Of a stretch of 64,000 bases of DNA, positions 57,101 to 64,000 are shown in pieces. A program made the position numbers and the translations under genes. The notes under the pieces are model-generated. The model worked only from the letters and a program-made list of their open reading frames with translations. It did not search any database and was not told the origin of the DNA. This DNA comes from Pseudophaeobacter leonis (GTDB lineage Bacteria; Pseudomonadota; Alphaproteobacteria; Rhodobacterales; Rhodobacteraceae): NCBI RefSeq assembly GCF_002087335.1, contig NZ_MWVJ01000045.1:38355-102354 (forward strand), read 5' to 3'. The first letter of the stretch is position 1; every line of letters starts with the position of its first letter.

Positions 57101-59337
57101 ATGGCCAGCTTGAAAAAAATCGCCCGCCGCAGTTTCCTTGTCGGCTCTGCTGCCATTCTGGGCGGTGTCGCCTTTGGCACCTACAAATACCACCAGGACG
57201 CGCCCAATCCGCTGCAGCCAGCCAAGGGCAAGGCCATCCTGAACCCCTTTGTCTTTGTCGACCAGTCCGGGGTCACCCTGATCGCGCCACGGGCCGAGAT
57301 GGGCCAGGGCGTGCACACCTCCTGGGCCGCTTTGATCGCCGAGGAACTGGACGTAGACCCCAATGCGGTCAATGTCATTCACGGCCCCGCCGCCAAGGCC
57401 TATTACAACAGCGCCATGCTGTCCGAAGCGCTGCCAGGGCGCGGCTATAACGCCAGCGAGTTGCAGCACTCTCTGGGGCAGATCGTGGGGAATTTCTCAA
57501 AATTCCTCGACCTGCAGGTCACCGGGGGATCATCCTCGATGCGAGACGGATTTACCCGCATGCGCATGGCCGGGGCCACCGCGCGAAACCCTGAAAGAGG
57601 CGGCAGCACAGAGACTGGGCGTCTCACGCGCATTGCTGGAAACCAAAGATGGCCATGTTCTGGCCCCTGGCGGCGTAAAGCTGGCCTATAGCGAACTAGC
57701 CGCTGAGGCCGCCGCAATCGCACCACAAGAGACCGAGCTGCGACCTGCGGCACAGTGGAAATACATCGGCAAAGCCGTGCCACGTGTGGATATGGTGGGT
57801 AAGGTCACCGGCACCGCCGGGTTTGGCGTCGACACCCGCATTGAGGGCATGCGCTTTGCTGCCATCAAACAAAACCCGCATTTTGGCGCCGGTATGCGCA
57901 GCTTTGATGCCAAGGCTGCAAAGGCCATGGCCGGTGTCGAACATGTCCTTGATCTTGGCGATGCTGTCGCCGTGGTTGGCACCAATACCTGGCTGGCACA
58001 ACAGGCGGTTGATGCAATCTACGTGGAGTGGGAAGCTCCCGACTATCCAGAAACCACAGAAGCCATCTTTGCTGAGATTGCCGCCGCCTTTGACGCCGCG
58101 CCGAACTCTACCCTGCGTGACGACGGCGACGTTGACAGCCTGCCTGCGGGGGCTGAGCTCATTGAGGCCGAATACCGCCTGCCCTATCTCGCCCATGCCA
58201 CCATGGAGCCGATGAATGCCACCGCCCTGTACACCGGCGATGCGCTGCAGATCTGGGCCCCAAATCAGGGCCCTACCGTGGTGCAAAAATCCGCAGCCGA
58301 CCTCACCGGGCTGGACCCTGCGGCGGTGAGCGTAAACACCACCTTTCTGGGGGGCAGGTTTTGGCAGGCGTATTGAGGTGGACTACGCAAACCGTGCGGT
58401 GCAGATCGCGAAGCAGCTAAAGGGCACCCCGGTGCAGCTGACCTGGTCGCGAGAAGAAGACATGCGGCACGACTATTACCGCCCCGGTGCCATCGGCCGC
58501 TACCGCGCCGCCGTCAAGGATGGCAAGGCCCTGATGGTGCATGGCAAGATCGCCGCCCAGTCCACCACGCAGGAAGGCGCTGCGCGCATGCTGGGCCTGC
58601 CGATGTCCGGTCCAGACAAGGGACACGTCGATGCCGCCTTTAACCAGCCGCTGGCGATCCCCAATTTCCGCGTCGAAGGCTATATCGCCAAGCCAATGAT
58701 CCCGGTCGGGTTTTGGCGTTCGGTGGCGGCCTCGTTCAACGGGTTCTTCTCGGACAGTATCATCGACGAGATGGCGCATAAGGCGGGGCGTGATCCGCTG
58801 GAGTTCCGGCTTGAACTCGCCCGTGCCGAATGGGAGCCTGCGGCACAAGTGCTGGAAGCGGTGCGCGAGATGTCCGGCTGGGAGGCCAAGACGCCTGATG
58901 GCGTTGGTCGTGGCGTGGCCTTTGCCTATAGTTTCGGCACCCCCGTGGCGCAGGTGATCGAGGTCGAGGACCGGGACGGTGACATCGCCATCACCAGGGC
59001 CTGGATTGCAGCCGATCTGGGTCTGGCGATTGATCCGCAAAACATCGAAGCACAGCTGTTCAGCGGCCTCACCTATGGGCTTTCGGCAGCCTGTTTTGGT
59101 GAGATCACCTTTGACGGGGGCGCTGTTGAGCAGGAAAATTTCCCGGATTATGACGCCATGCGGATGCCAAATATGCCGCGGGTCGAGGTCGCTGTGCTGC
59201 AAAACCAGAAACACATGGGCGGCGCTGGTGAACCGGGCACGCCGCCTGCGGCTCCGGCGCTGGCCAATGCTCTGTTCGATCTGACCGGCACCCGCGCCCG
59301 CGAGCTGCCGCTGAACAAGCACTTCAGCTTTTTGTAG
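57101..59337 (+). CDS. iorB: Molybdenum hydroxylase large subunit (IorB type), frame broken near 57583 and 58352
   Basis: This subunit binds the molybdenum cofactor. The N-terminus has a twin-arginine signal (ARRSFLVGSAAILGGVAFG, residues 8-26), so the complex is probably exported folded. The first frame runs to GATAR, where two bases of a GC repeat seem lost. The second frame (ETLKEAAAQRLGV onward) ends at TFLGG, where one base is extra; the third resumes FGRRIEVDYANRAVQIAKQ and includes the catalytic-Glu segment GGAGEPGTPPAAPALANAL. The repaired length is 745 aa, normal for IorB. No XdhC-type maturation gene is adjacent. Two breaks in one gene leave pseudogenisation open. Confidence 0.8.
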
Positions 59338-59345
59338 CTGACCTT

Positions 59346-59377
59346 CCCCTCACTCGCAGTTTCCAGTTGGTGAGGGG
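59346..59377 (+). terminator. Candidate terminator after the hydroxylase gene
   Basis: The 8-bp arms CCCCTCAC and GTGAGGGG enclose a 16-base loop, followed by CACTTTAAT. The long loop makes it a modest candidate. It lies between convergent genes. Confidence 0.4.
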
Positions 59378-59433
59378 CACTTTAATCAAATGAGGGGGTG
59401 GCTATCGCCTCCCCCTCCCAGTCATCTCGGGAA

Positions 59434-60186
59434 TTAGCCCCTGGCTTGCCAGTCATGCACCGCCTGCCCAAAGGCGGTGAACAAAGGTCGTGAGACCGGG
59501 TCATTGGCGGCATCCCATTCCGGGTGCCACTGTACCGACAGGGTAAATCCGGGCGCATCTTTGACGTAGATCGCCTCTGGGGTGCCATCGGGCGCCACGC
59601 CGTCAATAACGATGTTTGCCCCAGGCGTCTTAAGCCCCTGGCCGTGCAGGCTGTTGGTCATCACCTCATCGGCGCCAAAGACTTTGCTAAACACCCCCCC
59701 GGGTGTCATCTTCACCGGGTGGCGCAGCGCAAATTTCTCTTCCAGCGTTCCGTCCGGAGGCATGCGGTGGTTCATCCGCCCCGGCAGATCGCGGATCTCG
59801 GGATACAGCGTGCCGCCCATGGCAACGGTGACTTCCTGAAAGCCACGACAGATGCCAAAAAAGGGCTGGCCGCGCTGAACGCAGGCCCGCACCAGCGGCA
59901 GCACAATCGCATCACGTGCCCGGTCAAAGGCACCATGGGCTGCGGTCTCAGCCTCGCCATATTCGCTGGGGTGCACATTGGGACGTCCGCCAGTGAGCAA
60001 AAAGCCATCAAAGCTTTCCAACAGCTCATCGACCGACAAAAAGCGCGGATCAGACGGGATCAGCAGCGGCATGCAGCCCGCCACCTCGGCCACGGCCTCA
60101 GAATTCATGGTGCCACCGGCATGGGCCGGGTATTGATCGTTGAGCAGATAGGTATTGCCGATAATGCCGACTTTGGGACGCGCCAT
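59434..60186 (-). CDS. puuD: Gamma-glutamyl-gamma-aminobutyrate hydrolase-like class I glutamine amidotransferase (PuuD type)
   Basis: This 250-aa enzyme is of the peptidase C26 type. The nucleophile Cys lies in PFFGICRGFQEVTVAMGGTL near residue 113. The catalytic His and Glu lie in SVQWHPEWDAAND near residue 225. PuuD frees GABA from gamma-glutamyl-GABA in putrescine breakdown. No other puu genes are next to it, so the substrate is inferred from the family only. I chose ATG 60186 (MARPKVGIIGNTYLL), with GGAG seven bases upstream. Confidence 0.8.
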   Translation of the reverse strand: MARPKVGIIGNTYLLNDQYPAHAGGTMNSEAVAEVAGCMPLLIPSDPRFLSVDELLESFDGFLLTGGRPNVHPSEYGEAETAAHGAFDRARDAIVLPLVRACVQRGQPFFGICRGFQEVTVAMGGTLYPEIRDLPGRMNHRMPPDGTLEEKFALRHPVKMTPGGVFSKVFGADEVMTNSLHGQGLKTPGANIVIDGVAPDGTPEAIYVKDAPGFTLSVQWHPEWDAANDPVSRPLFTAFGQAVHDWQARG

Positions 60187-60380
60187 GGGGACTCCGGTTG
60201 GATAAAGAACCACACAAGGCTAAGCCCTCAAAGCCCGGCCCGCAACCACTGCAGCGACGGAAGGCCGCACAGAACAGGCTGCGTAAATGCAGATTGTCAC
60301 GTCACTCCCCACCTGAGGCTGCGCCTGCGACAGATGGGTGCTCTTTATCCACCGGAGAAACAGGCAGAAGGTCGTGCAAA

Positions 60381-60411
60381 AAAAAGCGGGCACCCTTGCA
60401 AAGGCGCCCGC
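60381..60411 (-). terminator. Terminator of the glcB-glcG transcript
   Basis: The stem GCGGGC/GCCCGC, extended inward with one mismatch, is followed on the minus strand by eight T. It lies about 30 bp after the glcG stop. Confidence 0.85.
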
Positions 60412-60439
60412 CAATTTCTGGCAATAAATCTATGCGCGA

Positions 60440-60865
60440 TCAGATTTCGCCAATGATCCCTGCCGCGTCAATGCCCGCCATCGCCGCGATGGCATCATTG
60501 TCAGAGGAGTCGCCAGTCACGCCAACCGCGCCAATCACAGTACCATCAGTGTCGCGCAGCAGCACGCCGCCGGGAACCGGGACCACCTGGCCGCCAAAGA
60601 GACCATTCACAGCTGTCATGAAATAGGCCTGTGCGTCAGCGCGGGCCATTTGCGCGGTCCCCGCCATGCCCAGCATAACGGAGCCGTAGGCTTTGGCGTG
60701 GGCAATTGCAAAGCGCCCCGGAGCCGCGCCGTCTTCACGTTCAAACGCCTGCACATGTCCACCGGCATCCAGCACCACGACCGAGAGCGGCTTCAACTGC
60801 AGTTCGCGACCTTTTTCCAAAGCCTTGAGGATGATGGTGCGGGCGGTTGTCAGGGGAATCGTCAT
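60440..60865 (-). CDS. glcG: GlcG/HbpS family protein
   Basis: This 141-aa small protein has the pattern of GlcG/HbpS: MTIPLTTARTIILKALEKGR, LSVVVLDAGGHVQAFEREDG, RFAIAHAKAYGSVMLGMAGT and GGVLLRDTDGTVIGAVGVTG, ending DNDAIAAMAGIDAAGI. Members bind heme or small ligands, and in some bacteria glcG lies with glycolate genes. Here it follows glcB by 80 bp in the same direction, which fits a glycolate/glyoxylate unit. Its exact role is unknown. I chose ATG 60865. Confidence 0.85.
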   Translation of the reverse strand: MTIPLTTARTIILKALEKGRELQLKPLSVVVLDAGGHVQAFEREDGAAPGRFAIAHAKAYGSVMLGMAGTAQMARADAQAYFMTAVNGLFGGQVVPVPGGVLLRDTDGTVIGAVGVTGDSSDNDAIAAMAGIDAAGIIGEI

Positions 60866-60945
60866 GATTTTATCCTTCTGTCTGTTTGTCTGTGTCACAT
60901 AAAAAAGGCCAGGCAGTTGGCCTGACCCTTTATCTGTCGTGCGGT

Positions 60946-63078
60946 TTAGCTTGCCGCCTTCAGCTCAAGACGGCGGGCATGCAGCACCGGCTCTGTGTAG
61001 CCAGAGGGCTGGATGCGCCCTTTGAACACCAAATCGCAGGCCGCCTGAAAGGCAATGCCGTCAAATCCGGGCGCCATCGGGGTATAGCTGGCATCAGAGG
61101 CGTTTTGCCCATCCACCACTGCGGCCATTTTCTGCATCGCCGACATCACACGGTCCTCGTCCACAACGCCATGGTGCAGCCAGTTGGCCAGCGCCTGCGA
61201 GGAAATCCGGCAGGTGGCGCGGTCTTCCATCAGACCAACGTTGGTCAGATCCGGCACTTTCGAGCAGCCAACGCCCTGATCCACCCAGCGCACAACATAG
61301 CCAAGGATACCCTGGGCATTGTTCTCGATCTCGTGGCTGATCGCATCCTCCGACAGGTTTTGCCCCTGCATCACAGGAATGCTGAGCAGATCATCCAGCG
61401 TACCCCGTGGCCCCGCCGCGCGCAGCGCATCCTGCTGTGCCAGCACATCGAACTGGTGATAATGGGTGGCATGCAGCGTCGCGGCAGTTGGCGAGGGCAC
61501 CCAGGCGCAGGTGGCGCCAGATTTGGGATGGCCAATCTTTGCCGCCAGCATCTCGCCCATAAGGTCGGGCATCGCCCACATGCCCTTACCGATTTGCGCG
61601 CGGCCTTTCAGGCCACAGGCCAGACCGATATCGACATTGCGGTCCTCGTAAGAGGCGATCCAGGCGGTGCCCTTCATCTCACCTTTGGGCAGCATTGGCC
61701 CGGCTTCCATCGAGGTATGGATCTCGTCGCCGGTGCGGTCCAGAAAGCCCGTGTTGATAAAGGCGACGCGGGATTTGGCGGCCCGGATGCATTCCTTGAG
61801 ATTCACACTGGTGCGGCGCTCTTCATCCATGATGCCAATCTTGACGGTATTGGCAGGCAGGCCCAACGTGGCCTCGACATGATCAAAGATACGGCAGGCA
61901 AAGGGGACCTCTTCGGGGCCGTGCATCTTGGGCTTTACCACATAGACCGAACCTTTCAGCGAGTTGCCGCCTTCAGATTTCAAATCATGCATGGCGATCA
62001 TCACGGTGATCATCGCGTCCAGAAATCCCTCGCCCGCCTCACGGCCTGCGCTGTCCAGCACCGCCGGGTTGGTCATCAGGTGCCCAACGTTGCGGATCAA
62101 CAAGAGCGAACGTCCCTTGAGACTGGCAGCCGCGCCCGCCGGGGTCACGTAGTCCAGATCCGGGTTCAGCACTCGGGTAAAGCTCTTGCCGCCCTTGGTA
62201 ACCTCTTCAGCAAGATCGCGCTTCATCAGGCCCAGCCAGTTGGTATAGGCGACAACTTTGTCCTCGGCATCAACGCAGGCCACCGAATCTTCGCAATCCA
62301 TGATGGTGGAGAGGGCGGACTCAAGAGTGATGTCATTGATCCCGGCCGCGTCTGAGGCGCCAATATTGCCGGCAGCGTCGATCTCGATCACCGCATGCAA
62401 CCCGTTGTTTTTCAACAGCACCCGGCCAGGGGCCTCGGCATTGCCCACAAAGCCCGCAAGCTGATCCGCGTTCTGCAGCGCGGGAACCAATGCGCCATCG
62501 GTGACAGAGAGCCCGGTGATGTCTTCCCAGGAGCCACTGGCCAGCGGGAAGGTCTCGTTCAGGAAATTCCGGCCCCAGGCAATGACCCGCGCGCCACGCG
62601 CCGCATCATAGCCGCCCCCAGAGGGCAGATCCCCCATGGCGTCTGTGCCATAAAGCGCATCATACAACGAGCCCCAGCGGGCATTGGCCGCGTTGAGCGC
62701 AAAGCGCGCATTGGTGATCGGCACCACCAGTTGCGGCCCCGGCGTTGCGGCGATCTCAGCATCGACGTTCTGGGTGTCGATCTCAAAATCATCGCCTTCG
62801 GGGACAAGATAGCCAATGTCGCGCAAAAACGCCTGATAGGCGGCGGCATCCTGTGGTGCTCCGCGCTGTGCAATGTGCCAGGCATCAATCTGGCTCTGGA
62901 TGTCGGCGCGCCGTGCCAACAGCGCCCGGTTCTCATCACCCATGCCATTGACCAGACCAGAAAGCCCGGCCCAAAAATCCGCTGCAGTCACATCGGTTCC
63001 CGGCAAAGCCTTGTTTTCAATAAAGTCCGCCAGTTCAGATGCCACCTGCATCCCGTCGATATTGCGCATGCCACCCAT
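60946..63078 (-). CDS. glcB: Malate synthase G
   Basis: This 710-aa enzyme condenses glyoxylate with acetyl-CoA to malate. Form G is seen by length and motifs: [20 protein letters not shown], the Mg-site region with [20 protein letters not shown] and [20 protein letters not shown], and [20 protein letters not shown]. The C-terminal part has [21 protein letters not shown] chose ATG 63078 ([19 protein letters not shown]), with AAGGAG seven bases upstream. It is followed by glcG. It allows growth on C2 units or use of glyoxylate from photorespiratory or purine sources. Confidence 0.96.
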   Translation of the reverse strand: MGGMRNIDGMQVASELADFIENKALPGTDVTAADFWAGLSGLVNGMGDENRALLARRADIQSQIDAWHIAQRGAPQDAAAYQAFLRDIGYLVPEGDDFEIDTQNVDAEIAATPGPQLVVPITNARFALNAANARWGSLYDALYGTDAMGDLPSGGGYDAARGARVIAWGRNFLNETFPLASGSWEDITGLSVTDGALVPALQNADQLAGFVGNAEAPGRVLLKNNGLHAVIEIDAAGNIGASDAAGINDITLESALSTIMDCEDSVACVDAEDKVVAYTNWLGLMKRDLAEEVTKGGKSFTRVLNPDLDYVTPAGAAASLKGRSLLLIRNVGHLMTNPAVLDSAGREAGEGFLDAMITVMIAMHDLKSEGGNSLKGSVYVVKPKMHGPEEVPFACRIFDHVEATLGLPANTVKIGIMDEERRTSVNLKECIRAAKSRVAFINTGFLDRTGDEIHTSMEAGPMLPKGEMKGTAWIASYEDRNVDIGLACGLKGRAQIGKGMWAMPDLMGEMLAAKIGHPKSGATCAWVPSPTAATLHATHYHQFDVLAQQDALRAAGPRGTLDDLLSIPVMQGQNLSEDAISHEIENNAQGILGYVVRWVDQGVGCSKVPDLTNVGLMEDRATCRISSQALANWLHHGVVDEDRVMSAMQKMAAVVDGQNASDASYTPMAPGFDGIAFQAACDLVFKGRIQPSGYTEPVLHARRLELKAAS

Positions 63079-63429
63079 TGGTCTTCTCCTTGCCGGTTGC
63101 CGATTTATTTCCCGAATACAGGAAAAGTTTCCTATCGGCAACATATGCGGTAAAGATACTTTACCAATTTTGACGACGATCTTTCAAATCCAGTTTGCTA
63201 ATCCTTGCTGTCTTCAAAAAGGCCACCTGCAAACCAGCTTGCAAACAGGGCAGGCAAATCAAAACAGCGCCGCACATCCGCACATCCGCCCGTGCACAGC
63301 GTGCATAGCGCGCATTTTCCACGACATGCGCTTGCCCGCAGCACAGCCATTGCCTACCACTAGGACAACCACAGGACCGAGGCGGCCATACCGGCTGTCT
63401 CACAGGTCGCGGACAGACGAGGAGAGCAC
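63079..63429. promoter_or_regulatory. Divergent control region of glcB and pepN with palindromes
   Basis: This 351-bp region holds no gene. GGTAAAG-ATA-CTTTACC (63149-63165) is a perfect 17-bp palindrome 71 bp upstream of glcB, and GGAAA-AG-TTTCC (63121-63132) is another 43 bp upstream. Both suit operators of the glcB promoter. The middle (63271-63288) has two copies of CGCACATC. AGGAG stands a few bases upstream of the pepN ATG. I saw no clear promoter boxes. Confidence 0.5.
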
Positions 63430-64000
63430 GATGACGGCAGCGGCAACACCATCCCAACAAGAGACCCCCGAGACCTTTTATCTGAAGGACTACACCCCCT
63501 TTGGTTTTGAGGTGGAGAGTGTGGAGCTGACCTTCCGTCTTGCGCCCAGCGCCACACGTGTTCTGAGCCGGATCTGCTTTACGCCAAAACCCGGCACCGC
63601 AGACCCGCGGTTCTTTTTGCAGGGTGAAAAGCTCAAGCTGATCTCGGCCAGCATTGACGGCGCTGACGTGACGCCCGATCTGAGCCCCGAGGGGTTGAGC
63701 TGCGCCGTGCCTCAGACGCCCTTTGTCTGGGAATGCGAGGTCGAGATTGATCCCGCCGGCAATACCGCCCTTGAGGGGCTTTATATGTCGAACGGCATGT
63801 ATTGCACCCAATGTGAGGCCGAGGGTTTTCGCAAGATCACCTACTATCCCGACCGCCCCGATGTCATGAGCACCTTCACCGTGCGCATCGAGGGCGAAGA
63901 AGAGGTCCTGCTGTCCAATGGCAACCCAACCAACAGCGCCCCAACCAGCACCGGGAAGAGCTTTGCCCAATGGCATGACCCCTGGCCCAACCCCGCCTAT
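63430..64000 (+). CDS. pepN: Aminopeptidase N (partial, 3' end outside window)
   Basis: The first 190 codons of PepN are present. The protein starts MTAAATPSQQETPETFYLKD, and the N-terminal beta domain has YTPFGFEVESVELTFRLAPS, then LEGLYMSNGMYCTQCEAEGF and RKITYYPDRPDVMSTFTVRI, all typical of M1 aminopeptidases of the PepN type. The zinc motif HExxH lies beyond the window. The ATG at 63430 follows an AGGAG site. It cleaves N-terminal residues from peptides in the cytosol. Confidence 0.93.

Noticed and set aside
1172..59337. Programmed ribosomal frameshifting as a general explanation of the breaks
   Set aside because: The sites share no slippery heptamer or downstream structure, occur in unrelated genes and shift in both directions.
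60886..62355. A 489-codon open frame opposite malate synthase G
   Set aside because: The minus strand encodes an unbroken malate synthase with all motifs. The plus frame is an antisense shadow.
1..64000. Transfer RNA or ribosomal RNA genes
   Set aside because: I scanned the gaps by eye and saw no cloverleaf-like segment or conserved rRNA sequence; a covariance-model scan would be needed to exclude small RNAs.

Overview
The window is a stretch of an alphaproteobacterial chromosome, most likely marine Rhodobacteraceae (Roseobacter clade). The evidence is the nuo operon with extra small genes between the subunit genes, the leucine-degradation cluster, the DUF5333/DUF5337-type nuo cargo and the high GC with short intergenic gaps. 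The species cannot be fixed from sequence alone. I see no rRNA, tRNA, CRISPR array, insertion sequence or prophage.

Layout. Positions 1-12294 (minus strand) hold nuoA-K of respiratory complex I. It is interleaved with a carboxymuconolactone decarboxylase-like gene, a 239-aa exported protein, two small lipoproteins, a DUF5333-like and a DUF5337-like protein. Positions 12567-22431 hold leucine and isovalerate catabolism: ivd, an acyl-CoA synthetase, both 3-methylcrotonyl-CoA carboxylase subunits, HMG-CoA lyase and methylglutaconyl-CoA hydratase. An unrelated low-GC gene lies inside the operon, and an ompW-like gene lies between ivd and the rest. Positions 22677-28697 carry a DegT-type aminotransferase, a phosphoglycolate phosphatase-like gene, glmU-glmS and an AlkD-like gene. 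Positions 28726-32807 carry a lipoprotein, moaA, waaA and a glycosyltransferase. Positions 32950-44344 form a peptide or N-acyl-amino-acid locus: three tandem M20 amidohydrolases, a MarR regulator, an ArgE-type deacetylase and a dipeptide-type ABC transporter with a divergent promoter region. Positions 44633-50876 carry a YeeE/YedE transporter, a DUF3422 gene, pntAB and an ICMT-like methyltransferase. Positions 51098-55666 carry an exported metallo-beta-lactamase-fold protein, an SDR, an MmcQ/YjbR gene and the tryptophan-to-anthranilate genes kynU and kynA. Positions 55948-59337 carry a TetR regulator divergent from a molybdenum hydroxylase pair. Positions 59434-64000 carry puuD-like, glcG and glcB genes and the start of pepN.

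A dominant property is broken reading frames. At least 16 net frame shifts and one in-frame amber codon fall in conserved, often essential genes (nuoI, nuoG, nuoF, nuoE, nuoD, mccB, glmU, glmS, waaA, pntA, kynA and others). In nearly every case the frame continues the same protein a few bases away. Base-level sequence error is the simplest explanation, so each gene is given here at its full, repaired extent.

The most interesting items beyond the known families are: the kynA promoter nested inside a 16-bp inverted repeat; the tandem amidohydrolase/ABC/MarR locus with palindromes in its control regions; the clean insertion of an orphan low-GC gene in the leucine operon; the unexplained cargo genes in nuo; the NuoE C-terminal extension; and a recurrent class of short tandem repeats that sit only between genes.
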